Notes under the pieces: generated by a model
The model's database searches: none
What the model saw: only the letters and a program-made list of their open reading frames with translations
Told to the model about the DNA's origin: nothing
IMG/VR virus record: IMGVR_UViG_3300044858_006686
Span: 1-26,344 of that record
Source: a virus
Strand: one strand, 5' to 3'
DNA: 26,344 nt
Position numbers and translations under genes: made by a program
In this document: positions 14,598 to 22,765 of the stretch, in pieces
How positions within the stretch are numbered: position 1 is the first letter of the stretch
How the letters are laid out: each line of letters begins with the position of its first letter

Positions 14598-15032
14598 ATG
14601 ATCAGCCTGACCCTGTCCCGCGAGCCCGAGTGGCTCGACCTCTCCCATGGCGTGACGGTATTCATCCGCCCGCTGACCGCGGCGATCTTCTCGGCCGCCC
14701 GCGCCGATCTTGAGGCCGGCGACCTGATCGACGCCGAGGCGCAGGAGATCGCGGCTGCCTTGGTAAAGGCGATCGCGCGCCGGACCATCCTCTCCTGGGA
14801 GGGTATCGGCGATGCTGAGGGGAACGTCATCGCGCCCGATGATGCAACCATCGACGCGCTTTTCGACCTCTGGCCGATCTACGAGACCTTCAACGAGCGT
14901 TTCATCGCCCGCTGGCTTCTGCTCGGTGACGAGGGAAACGGCTCTGCGCCCTCGCCGACTGGCACTTCGGCGGGGGCACCGGATATTGCGCGGCCTGTCC
15001 CCGGCGCTGCGCCGACTGCCCCGCCCGGCTGA
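14598..15032 (+). CDS. tail assembly chaperone, zero-frame product (gpG-like)
   Basis: 144 residues from ATG 14598, two bases after the tube protein stop. The core (MISLTLSREPEWLDLSHGVT, FIRPLTAAIFSAARADLEAG, LFDLWPIYETFNERFIARWL) is helical. After ~114 residues the sequence turns into a low-complexity tail (SAPSPTGTSAGAPDIARP), as expected when the informative sequence continues in another frame. It lies between tube and tape measure genes, where lambda encodes gpG and gpGT, which coat the tape measure protein during tail assembly. A slippery heptamer at 14933-14939 shifts part of the ribosomes by -1 to make the longer product. Confidence 0.85.
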   Translation: MISLTLSREPEWLDLSHGVTVFIRPLTAAIFSAARADLEAGDLIDAEAQEIAAALVKAIARRTILSWEGIGDAEGNVIAPDDATIDALFDLWPIYETFNERFIARWLLLGDEGNGSAPSPTGTSAGAPDIARPVPGAAPTAPPG

Positions 15033-15280
15033 ACCAGCCGCGCACTGCCGAGGGCTGGCAGGTCTGGGACCTCGTCCAGCGCCTCGGCGGCCAGATGCGG
15101 GTGATCCCGGGCGCTGTCGTCGGCATCGACATGGGTGCGGCCTTTGAACTCGCCCGGGCGCTGGGCGTGGAGGCGCGCCTTGTCGCTGAATGGCTGCCGG
15201 GCATCGAGGCGGTGATGGTGCGGCGGATGAACGAACAGGCCCGAGGGCAAGCGGACAAGGGAGGACGGATCGATGGCTGA
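14598..15280 (+). CDS. tail assembly chaperone, -1 frameshift product (gpGT-like)
   Basis: Frameshifting at G GGA AAC (14933-14939) joins the first 114 codons to the -1 frame, which is open from 14930 to TGA at 15278-15280, giving 227 residues. The -1 part contains ADWHFGGGTGYCAACPRRCA and then TAEGWQVWDLVQRLGGQM, a more protein-like sequence than the zero-frame tail. Its CxxC-x3-CxxC motif (codons at 14987-15019) could bind a metal. In lambda the G part coats the tape measure and the T part recruits tube protein. The -1 frame has no good start of its own before ATG 15095, supporting a fusion. It overlaps the tape measure start by 8 bases. Confidence 0.8.
14933..14977 (+). promoter_or_regulatory. 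programmed -1 ribosomal frameshift signal
   Basis: The slippery heptamer GGGAAAC (14933-14939) is in phase as G GGA AAC (X XXY YYZ; lambda G/T uses GGGAAAG). After an 8-base spacer, GCCCTCGCCGA (14948-14958) pairs with TCGGCGGGGGC (14967-14977): an 11-bp stem with one G-T(U) pair and an 8-base loop. Heptamer, spacer and stem all have the usual geometry for -1 frameshifting, and both reading frames behave accordingly. Confidence 0.85.
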
Positions 15281-16829
15281 GCGGAAAGTCTCCGTCCGCC
15301 TTGGCGTTGTCGGCGGCAAGCAAGTCGAGGACCAGCTGCGCCGGATCGGGACGACCGGAAGCGATACCTTCCGCAAGGTCGGCCGCGACGGTGCGCAGGC
15401 CTTCAGCCAGATCGAACGCGCCAGCGGTTCGGGCCGTGCCGCGATCGCGAACACCGCCTTCCAGATTCAGGACCTCGCCGTGCAGATCGCAGGCGGCACC
15501 AGCGCCAGCCGGGCCTTCGCGCAGCAACTGCCGCAACTCCTGGGTGGGCTCGGGCTCATGGGGGCCGTGGCCGGTGCGGCGGCGGCGATCTTCATCCCTT
15601 TCGCCGCCTCCCTTTTCGACACGGCGGACGCAACCGCTGCGGTCGTCGAAGAGATGCTCGGCGCGGGCGGGTCGATTGGCGCGGTGGAAAGCGCCGTCTC
15701 CGCCCTTGAGGCAACGCAGCGCGCCTATAACGCGGCAATCTCGCAGACTGGCGGGGCCTCGTCTTCGGCGGCAGCACTGGTGATCGCGAACTCGGCGGCG
15801 GAATTCGAGGCCCGCAAGCAGATCCTCGCCGTCGAGTTGGAACTGCTGCGCATCCGGCGGCAGGAGAAGGCGTCCGATGCCGCCAATCTGCAGGCCGGGA
15901 TCGACCGCGAGTTCGATGCCTTTCAGATTCGGCGCGTCGAGATTGCCGACAAGTTCGACCGCAGCCGTGAACTCCCGATCCAGGACGTCCCCGGCTACGC
16001 CCGCGGCAACGACGTCGGCATGGCGGCCGAGTTTTCCGAGGCGATCAAGCTGGATCGGCTGGCCCTGCAGAAGCTCAATGCCGAGAGCGCATTGATTGAC
16101 CTCGCCATCACCAATGCCGATGGGTTGATGACCACGAAGTTCGAGCAGGTCGCCGCCGGGGCAGAGGCCGTCGTGCCCGCCGCCGACCGCGCGGGCGGGG
16201 CCGTCCGTCAAGCAGGGCAGGACGCAGGCCAGGGCGGCGAAGCGGCCACAGCGGGCTGGGCGCTGGCCATCGAGGCCCTCGATCAGTACGCGGCCAGCGC
16301 GCGCGACATCGGCAAGGACATCGGCGCAAGCCTTGTGGGCGCCTTCCGCTCCGCCGAGGACGCGATCGGCAATTTCGTGAAGACCGGCAAGCTGGATTTC
16401 GGCAGCCTTGTCACCAGCATGATCGCCGATCTGGCCAAGCTCGCGACGCGCCGGTTCATTCTCGGCCCGCTGGCCAATGTCCTGTCGGGGGCGCTGGGCA
16501 GTGGCGCGGTCGGCCAGGCGCTGGCGGGCGTGTTCCACGAGGGCGGAACGGTTGGCGCGGGCGGTGCAACCCGGGCCGTCCCGGCTGCCGCCTTCCTCGG
16601 CGCGCCGCGCATGCATTCCGGGGGCTGGGCCGGCCTTGCCGCCGACGAGGTGCCCGCGATCCTGCAGCGCGGCGAGCGGGTGCTGTCGCGCGGCGAGGCC
16701 CGGGGCTACGGCCAGGCGTCAGTCAATGTCACCATCCAGGCCCGTGACGCGGCAAGCTTCCGGCAATCGCGCAGTCAGGTTGCGGCGGACATCGCGCGCG
16801 CCGTACAGGCCGGACGGAGGAACCTCTGA
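15273..16829 (+). CDS. tail tape measure protein, lambda family
   Basis: 518 residues from ATG 15273, overlapping the chaperone frameshift product. Features: an N-terminal basic region and GSDTFRKVGRDGAQAFSQIE, the tape-measure segment AIANTAFQIQDLAVQIAGGT with ASRAFAQQLPQLLGGLG, a hydrophobic segment (GLMGAVAGAAAAIFIPFAAS, ~88-110) and a long helical middle. The C-terminal part is the lambda-type tape measure domain: SAEDAIGNFVKTGKLDFGSL, FHEGGTVGAGG, MHSGGWAGLAADEVPAILQ, GERVLSRGEA. It sets tail length and may form a channel during DNA entry. The protein is short: at ~0.15 nm per residue it predicts a tail of roughly 75-80 nm. Confidence 0.88.
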   Translation: MAERKVSVRLGVVGGKQVEDQLRRIGTTGSDTFRKVGRDGAQAFSQIERASGSGRAAIANTAFQIQDLAVQIAGGTSASRAFAQQLPQLLGGLGLMGAVAGAAAAIFIPFAASLFDTADATAAVVEEMLGAGGSIGAVESAVSALEATQRAYNAAISQTGGASSSAAALVIANSAAEFEARKQILAVELELLRIRRQEKASDAANLQAGIDREFDAFQIRRVEIADKFDRSRELPIQDVPGYARGNDVGMAAEFSEAIKLDRLALQKLNAESALIDLAITNADGLMTTKFEQVAAGAEAVVPAADRAGGAVRQAGQDAGQGGEAATAGWALAIEALDQYAASARDIGKDIGASLVGAFRSAEDAIGNFVKTGKLDFGSLVTSMIADLAKLATRRFILGPLANVLSGALGSGAVGQALAGVFHEGGTVGAGGATRAVPAAAFLGAPRMHSGGWAGLAADEVPAILQRGERVLSRGEARGYGQASVNVTIQARDAASFRQSRSQVAADIARAVQAGRRNL

Positions 16830-17455
16830 TGGCCTTCCACGAGGTCCGGTTTCCGGACACGATCAGCCGCGGGGCGCGGGGCGGGCCCGAACGGCGCACC
16901 CAGATCGTCACCCTTGCCTCGGGCGACGAGGAGCGCAACGCCAGTTGGGCAAACAGCCGTCGGCGGTATGACGTCGCCTACGGCATCCGCCGCGCCGACG
17001 ATCTGGCGACCGTTGTCGCCTTTTTTGAGGCACGCAACGGCCGCCTGCACGGTTTCCGGTTCAAGGACTGGTCCGATTATCGCTCCGGACTCCCCTCGGC
17101 CGCCATCGAAGCGACCGACCAACCGATCGGCACCGGCACGGGATCGCAGACCGCGTTCCAACTGGCGAAGCGCTACGCCTCCGGCGCGCAGTCCTGGACC
17201 CGGACGATTGCAAAGCCAGTCGCGGGCACGGTGGTCGTAGCGCTGGGCGGGGTGCCGCAGATGTCCGGCTGGTCGATCGATGCCGCCACCGGGGTCATCA
17301 CCTTCCTTGCCGCTCCGGGCGCAGGCGTCGCGGTGACGGCAGGCTTCGAGTTCGACGTGCCGGTGCGCTTCGACAGCGACACGATGGATGTCACTCTGGA
17401 CATCGAACGGCTCGGGTCGATCACGTCGATTCCGCTGGTGGAGATCAGGCGATGA
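16829..17455 (+). CDS. DUF2460 distal tail protein (GTA gp12-like)
   Basis: 208 residues; ATG 16829 shares a base with the tape measure stop (TGATG). The opening MAFHEVRFPDTISRGARGGP, then RRTQIVTLASGDEERNASW and the VAFFEARNGRLHGFRFKDWS segment are hallmarks of DUF2460. In the Rhodobacter capsulatus GTA the homologue gp12 is the distal tail protein that joins tube and baseplate. It begins a four-gene set in the same order as GTA gp12-13-14-15. The C-terminal half is beta-rich (AGVAVTAGFEFDVPVRFDSD). ATGA coupling leads into the next gene. Confidence 0.9.
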   Translation: MAFHEVRFPDTISRGARGGPERRTQIVTLASGDEERNASWANSRRRYDVAYGIRRADDLATVVAFFEARNGRLHGFRFKDWSDYRSGLPSAAIEATDQPIGTGTGSQTAFQLAKRYASGAQSWTRTIAKPVAGTVVVALGGVPQMSGWSIDAATGVITFLAAPGAGVAVTAGFEFDVPVRFDSDTMDVTLDIERLGSITSIPLVEIRR

Positions 17456-18336
17456 AGGCGCTCGCCACCGGGCTGCAGGCCCATCTTGACGAGGGCACGA
17501 CGACGCTCGCCTGGTGCTGGCGGATCGTGCGGGCGGACGGCGTGGTGATGGGGTTCACCGATCATGACCGGGCGCTGGCGTTTGACGGCACCACCTTCGA
17601 GGCCGAGACCGGGCTGATCGCCTCGGAGATCCGGACCGGTTCCGATCTTGCCGTCGATGCGCAAGACGCGGAAGGCGTGCTGACTTCCGGGCGGATCACG
17701 GAGACCGACATCGCGGACGGACGCTGGGATGCAGCGGCGGTCGAGGTCTGGCGGGTGAACTGGGCCACCCCTTCGCAGCGGGTTCTGATGCGCCGCGGCA
17801 CGATCGGGGAGATACGGCGCGGGCGGATGTCCTTCGTGGCCGAAGTCCGCAGCCTCGCCCATGTCCTTGGCCAGACCGTCGGGCGGACCTTCCAGGCGGG
17901 GTGTGACGCGGCCCTCGGCGATGCCCGCTGCGGGGTGAACCTCGAGACCCCGGCCACCAAGGGCATGGGGTCGATCACGGCCGTGCTGCGCGACCGGGCG
18001 TTTCTGGCATCGGGGCTTTCCGGCTACGCCCACGGATGGTTCGGCTTCGGCACCGTCGAATGGACAAACGGGCCGAACGCCGGACGTCGGGCCGAGATAA
18101 TCACCCATGAACGAGCGGGCAGCGACGTGATCCTCACCCTTCTGGAAGCCCCGGTGCGGGCCTTGGCGGCGGGCCAGACCTTCTCCGTCCGCGCAGGCTG
18201 CGACAAGCGGATCGCCACCTGCGCGACGAAGTTCGCCAACGCCGCCAACTTCCGCGGCTTTCCCACGATACCCGGGCAAGACACCGTTCTGCGCTATGCC
18301 GTGCGCGACCGGGCGAACGGGGGCGACGTTCTCTGA
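17452..18336 (+). CDS. DUF2163 baseplate hub protein (GTA gp13-like)
   Basis: 294 residues, ATGA overlap with the gene before. The N-terminal domain (TLAWCWRIVRADGVVMGFTD, HDRALAFDGTTFEAETG) and C-terminal domain with CDKRIATCATKFANAANFRG and FPTIPG are characteristic of DUF2163 (with its phage BR0599 C-terminal domain). Four cysteines, Cys151, Cys160, Cys250 and Cys257, are placed in two close pairs. In the R. capsulatus GTA structure the equivalent hub protein carries a 4Fe-4S cluster, so a cluster here is likely by homology. It forms the trimeric hub below the distal tail protein. Confidence 0.9.
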   Translation: MKALATGLQAHLDEGTTTLAWCWRIVRADGVVMGFTDHDRALAFDGTTFEAETGLIASEIRTGSDLAVDAQDAEGVLTSGRITETDIADGRWDAAAVEVWRVNWATPSQRVLMRRGTIGEIRRGRMSFVAEVRSLAHVLGQTVGRTFQAGCDAALGDARCGVNLETPATKGMGSITAVLRDRAFLASGLSGYAHGWFGFGTVEWTNGPNAGRRAEIITHERAGSDVILTLLEAPVRALAAGQTFSVRAGCDKRIATCATKFANAANFRGFPTIPGQDTVLRYAVRDRANGGDVL

Positions 18337-18791
18337 TGCCCGCCGATCCGTCCCGCGTCATCGCCGCCGCCCGCGGCTGGATCGGCACGCCCTATCACGA
18401 TCAGGCCAGCCAGAAGGGCGCGGGCTGCGATTGCCTCGGCCTCGCGCGCGGGGTCTGGCGCGAGGTGGTGGGGCCGGAGCCGTCGCCGGTGCCGCCCTAT
18501 TCCCGCGACTGGGGTGAAGCCGCCTCGCGCGAGGTTCTGGCCGATGGCGCGGGACGCTGGATGCTGTTGGTTCCGGTCGCCGAGGCCGGACCCGGCGCGC
18601 TGATCCTCTTCCGGATGCGGCCCGGGGCCATCGCCAAGCATGTCGGCATCCTGACCGGTCCGGTCAGCGGGCCTGCCAGTTTCATCCATTCCTATGACCG
18701 CCTCGGCGTGATCGAGGAACCCCTCACCCAAGCCTGGGCGCGGCGTATCGCCCTGGCCTTCCTCTTTCCCTCCCCTTCGGAAACCCGCTGA
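18336..18791 (+). CDS. NlpC/P60-family peptidase (GTA gp14-like)
   Basis: 151 residues; ATG 18336 shares a base with the previous stop (TGATG). The N-terminal part carries RGWIGTPYHDQASQKGAGCD, then CLGLARGVW, with Cys33 (DCLGL) as the catalytic cysteine; His102 (IAKHVGIL) and His118 (FIHSYDRLGVIEE) fit the remaining catalytic positions. NlpC/P60 enzymes cut peptide links in peptidoglycan. In the GTA the homologue sits at the baseplate and opens a local hole in the cell wall for DNA entry. It has no signal peptide, as expected for a virion-carried enzyme. All key residues are present. Confidence 0.9.
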   Translation: MPADPSRVIAAARGWIGTPYHDQASQKGAGCDCLGLARGVWREVVGPEPSPVPPYSRDWGEAASREVLADGAGRWMLLVPVAEAGPGALILFRMRPGAIAKHVGILTGPVSGPASFIHSYDRLGVIEEPLTQAWARRIALAFLFPSPSETR

Positions 18792-18793
18792 TC

Positions 18794-21700
18794 ATGGCCA
18801 CCCTCGTTCTCGGCGCCGTCGGCACCGCGCTGGGCGCGGGCTTCGGCGGGACAATTCTCGGGCTTTCTGGCGCCGCCCTTGGCGGGCTGATCGGCTCATC
18901 CATCGGCTCGGTGGTGGACAGCTGGCTGATCTCGTCGCTGGCGCCAGGCCAGCGGGTCGAGGGCGCGCGCCTCGATGCCCTGAGGATCACCTCGGCCACC
19001 GAAGGGGCCGTGATCCCGCGACTCTTCGGGCGGTTGCGGATCGGCGGCAACATCATCTGGGCGACCGATTTCCGCGAGGAGATCGTCACGACCCGCTCGG
19101 GCGGCGGCAAGGGGGCACGGAAACCCCGGGTTACCACGACGGAATACCTCTATTCGGCCTCCTTCGCGGTAGCGCTCTGCGAGGGCCCGATCACCGGCAT
19201 CGGCCGTATCTGGGCCGACGGCGAGATCATGGACCTCTCCGGCGTGGTCTGGCGTTGGCATCCGGGGAGCGAGACCCAAGGTGCCGATCCCTACATCACC
19301 GCCCGCTCCGGCGCTTCTGTTACCCCGGCCTATCGCGGCACCGCCTATGTGGTCTTCGAGGAACTGGCACTCGAGCGCTTCGGCAACAGGCTGCCGCAGT
19401 TGTCCTTCGAGGTTTTCCGCCCCCTCGCCGATCCCGACACTGCCGAAGGGGCGATCCGGGCGGTCACGCTGATCCCGGCCTCGGGCGAGGCGGCCTATGC
19501 CACCAGCCTCATCCGCCGGACAGGATCAGGGGCGTCCGGGGCCGAGAACTGCAATGCGCTGGCCGACGTCGCGGATATCGAGGTCGCCCTCAATCGCCTG
19601 CAGGCGCTGGCCCCGGCGGTGCAAAGCGTCTCGCTGGTGGCGGCATGGTTCGGCAACGATCTGCGTGCGGGAACCTGCACGATCCGGCCCAAGGTAGAGG
19701 TTGCGGTCAAGGCGACCAGCCCCGCCTGGCGGGTCGGCGGTCTCTGGCGGGACTCGTTCGGTGTCGTAAGCCAGATCGACGGCCGTCCGGTCTACGGCGG
19801 CACGCCGTCAGACGCGAGTGTCGTCGAGGCGATCCGCGAGCTGAAGGTACGGGGCAAGCGGGTGACGTTCTACCCCTTCGTGATGATGGATATCCCGCCG
19901 GGGAACAGCCTGCCCGATCCCTACAGCCCGAACGCGGCGACGCCCGAGCAACCCGCCTTCCCCTGGCGGGGGCGGATCACCTGTTCACCGGCGGCGGGGG
20001 TCGCGGGCTCGACGGACAAGACGGCGGCGGCGGGATCGCAGATCACGGCGTTCTTCGGGGCGGCGCTCCGGACGCAGTTCGCCGTCTCGGGCACAACCGT
20101 CACCTTCACCGGCCCCGGATCGGACTGGGGCTTCCGGCGGATGATTCTGCACTATGCCCATCTCTGCGCGGCGGCAGGCGGCGTCGATGCCTTCCTGATC
20201 GGCAGCGAGTTGCGCGGGATCACGCAGACCCGTAGCGCCACTGGCACCTATCCCGGTGTTGCCGCCCTGCGGTCGCTCGCGTCCGACGTCCGCGCGATCC
20301 TCGGGGCGGGCACGAAGATCAGCTATGCAGCCGACTGGTCGGAATACTTCGGTCACCAACCCGCCGACGGGTCGCAGGACGTGTATTTCCACCTCGATCC
20401 GCTCTGGGCCGATGCGAATGTGAACTTCGTCGGCATCGACAACTACCTGCCCCTGTCGGATTGGCGCGACGGCACCGAGCATCTGGACGCCACGATCTGG
20501 CCGGATGTGCACGACCGGGCTTACCTAATGGCGAACGTTGCGGGCGGCGAAGGCTATGACTGGTTCTATGCCTCTGATGCCGAACGCGCTGCACAGGTCC
20601 GCACGCCGATCACCGACGCCGGGATCGGAGCTCCTTGGGTCTTTCGCCCCAAGGATCTGCGATCATGGTGGAGCAACCCGCATTTCGACCGGCCGGGCGG
20701 GGTTGAGAGCGGCACCCCGACGGCATGGGTTCCGCAATCCAAGCCCTTCTGGTTCACGGAGGTGGGCTGCCCCGCGGTCGACCGGGGCAGCAACCAGCCG
20801 AACGTGTTCTTCGATCCAAAGTCCTCGGAAAGCTTCGTGCCCTACTTCTCGCGCGGTTGGCGCGACGACGCGATCCAGCGCGCCTACCTCGAGGCGACAT
20901 GGGCGTTCTGGGGCGGGGCCGCGAACAATCCGACCTCTAGCCTTTACGGCGCGTCCATGGTCACCCTTGCCGAATGCGCCGCCTGGACATGGGACGCCCG
21001 GCCCTATCCCTTCTTCCCCGAACAGACCGGCATCTGGAGCGACGGGCCGAACTGGCGGCTCGGGCACTGGCTGACCGGCAGGCTCGGTGCGGTGTCGCTG
21101 GCGGCTCTCGTGCGCGCCCTTTGCCTTCGCGCGGGTCTGCCTGAGACACGGATCGACGTTTCGGGTCTCTGGGGCGCGGTCGAGGGCTATGTGATCGCGG
21201 GGCTGGAAAGCCCGCGGGCCTCGATCTCGGTTCTGGCGCGGCATTTCGGGTTCGATGCGACCGAAACTGAGGGCCGCGTGCGCTTCGTGATGCGGGGGCG
21301 GGTCCCGGCCCTGACGCTGGTGCCCGACGCGATGGTTGCCGCCGGTGAGGCAGGAGCGGAGCCGTTCGAACTGGTGCGTGGACAGGAATCCGAGATCGCG
21401 CAGGCGCTGAAGTGGACCATCGCGCGCGCCGACGAGGATTACGACGCGGCCATCGTCGAGGCGCGCCGGATCACGGTCGAGTCTTCCCGGATCGGGGCCG
21501 AGAGCTTTGCCATTGCCGTGCCGCCCGAAGAAGCCGAACGCCGCTGCCGCCGGGCGCTGGTCGAGGCCTGGACCGGGCGCGAGTCCCTGAGCTTCCGCTT
21601 GCCGCCCTCGCGGCTGGCGCTCGATCCGACCGATCCGATCCGCCTCGACCATGATGGCAGGCTGGTCGAATACCGCATCACCCGGACGGCAGACGAGACG

Positions 21701-22756
21701 GCCCGGTCGGTGGAAGCCATCCGACAGGATCGCGCAGCGCTCGACCTGCCGCCCGGCGATGCCCGCCCGGCCAGCCTTGCGCGCCCGGTGGTTTTCGGCA
21801 CGCCAGACGTGGTGTTTCTCGATCTGCCGCAGCTGGACGCGGAGGTGCCCGCCCACCGCCCCTGGCTCGCGGCCGAGGCCCGGCCCTGGCCGGGGCAACT
21901 GGCAGTCGTCCGCAGCGCCGGGCTGGACGGTTTCACCCTGCTCACGACGATCGATGCCCGCGCCCGGATGGGCAGGCTCGCGGCGGCGCTGTTTCCGGGG
22001 CCGCTCAGTGTCTTCGACACGGGCAACACGCTGCTGGTAGATATGGACTCCGGCACGCTTGAAGGTATCACCGATCTGGAACTCTTCGGCGGGGCCAACG
22101 CCTTTGCGGTCGAGAGCAGCCCCGGCCGCTGGGAAGTGCTGCAGGCGGCGATCGTCGAACTGGTCGCCGTCGGGCGCTACAGCCTGACCCGCCTCTTGCG
22201 TGGCCAGCGCGGCACCGAAGGCGCAATGGGTGCGCCCACCCCTGTCGGCGCGCGGATCGTGACCCTGGACGCCGCCATTGTGCCGCTGCCGATCGCCGAG
22301 GCCGATCTCTTCCTCGATTGGAACTGGCGGATCGGTCCCGCCGTCCGTGACATCGCCGACGCCACCTATGCCGCAGCAGCCTTCACGCCCGCCGGGCGGG
22401 GCCTTCTGCCCTTCGCCCCAGTGCATGTCGAGCAGCCCTGGCGCACGGGACGTCTGCCCGGCGACCTGACGATCCGCTGGGTTCGGCGAAGCCGCGATCT
22501 CTCCGCAGATGCTTGGGAAATCGGCGAGCAGCCGCTGTCCGAGGCGACCGAAGCATATGAGATCGACATCTACAACGGCAGTACCCTCAAGCGCACCCTG
22601 ACGACCGGCACCCCGTCGGCCCTCTACACCGCCGCCCAGCAGATTGCCGATTTCGGCGCGCCATTGGGCCCGGGCCAGTCCTTCACCGTCCGCATCTTCC
22701 AGATCTCCGCCCGGCTCGGGCGGGGATCTGAGGCAATAACCACCCTCTTCACCTGA
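18794..22756 (+). CDS. GTA TIM-barrel-like host specificity protein (gp15-like, central tail tip)
   Basis: 1320 residues, near the length of RcGTA gp15. A Gly/Ala-rich hydrophobic N-terminus (LGAGFGGTILGLSGAALGGL) is followed by a tail-hub region (GAVIPRLFGRLRIGGNIIWA, STDYLYSASFAVALCEG-like TTEYLYSASFAVALCEG). The TIM-barrel glycosidase-like domain spans ~430-740 (ILHYAHLCAAAGGVDAFLIG; KISYAADWSEYFGH; FVGIDNYLPLSDWRDG; KPFWFTEVGCPAVDRGSNQP), and a gpJ-like region continues to ~1230. The C-terminal ~100 residues are beta-rich (WRTGRLPGDLTIRWVRRSRD; YEIDIYNGST). It is the megatron-type protein that completes the baseplate and contacts the cell surface. Hydrolase activity is unproven. Confidence 0.93.
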   Translation: MATLVLGAVGTALGAGFGGTILGLSGAALGGLIGSSIGSVVDSWLISSLAPGQRVEGARLDALRITSATEGAVIPRLFGRLRIGGNIIWATDFREEIVTTRSGGGKGARKPRVTTTEYLYSASFAVALCEGPITGIGRIWADGEIMDLSGVVWRWHPGSETQGADPYITARSGASVTPAYRGTAYVVFEELALERFGNRLPQLSFEVFRPLADPDTAEGAIRAVTLIPASGEAAYATSLIRRTGSGASGAENCNALADVADIEVALNRLQALAPAVQSVSLVAAWFGNDLRAGTCTIRPKVEVAVKATSPAWRVGGLWRDSFGVVSQIDGRPVYGGTPSDASVVEAIRELKVRGKRVTFYPFVMMDIPPGNSLPDPYSPNAATPEQPAFPWRGRITCSPAAGVAGSTDKTAAAGSQITAFFGAALRTQFAVSGTTVTFTGPGSDWGFRRMILHYAHLCAAAGGVDAFLIGSELRGITQTRSATGTYPGVAALRSLASDVRAILGAGTKISYAADWSEYFGHQPADGSQDVYFHLDPLWADANVNFVGIDNYLPLSDWRDGTEHLDATIWPDVHDRAYLMANVAGGEGYDWFYASDAERAAQVRTPITDAGIGAPWVFRPKDLRSWWSNPHFDRPGGVESGTPTAWVPQSKPFWFTEVGCPAVDRGSNQPNVFFDPKSSESFVPYFSRGWRDDAIQRAYLEATWAFWGGAANNPTSSLYGASMVTLAECAAWTWDARPYPFFPEQTGIWSDGPNWRLGHWLTGRLGAVSLAALVRALCLRAGLPETRIDVSGLWGAVEGYVIAGLESPRASISVLARHFGFDATETEGRVRFVMRGRVPALTLVPDAMVAAGEAGAEPFELVRGQESEIAQALKWTIARADEDYDAAIVEARRITVESSRIGAESFAIAVPPEEAERRCRRALVEAWTGRESLSFRLPPSRLALDPTDPIRLDHDGRLVEYRITRTADETARSVEAIRQDRAALDLPPGDARPASLARPVVFGTPDVVFLDLPQLDAEVPAHRPWLAAEARPWPGQLAVVRSAGLDGFTLLTTIDARARMGRLAAALFPGPLSVFDTGNTLLVDMDSGTLEGITDLELFGGANAFAVESSPGRWEVLQAAIVELVAVGRYSLTRLLRGQRGTEGAMGAPTPVGARIVTLDAAIVPLPIAEADLFLDWNWRIGPAVRDIADATYAAAAFTPAGRGLLPFAPVHVEQPWRTGRLPGDLTIRWVRRSRDLSADAWEIGEQPLSEATEAYEIDIYNGSTLKRTLTTGTPSALYTAAQQIADFGAPLGPGQSFTVRIFQISARLGRGSEAITTLFT

Positions 22757-22765
22757 AGGCGAACC

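Noticed and set aside
14589-16616. 675-codon open frame on the minus strand opposite the chaperone and tape measure genes
   Set aside because: It mirrors well-supported plus-strand genes in a GC-rich genome, is rich in Arg/Gly/Pro/Ala, and shows no family resemblance.
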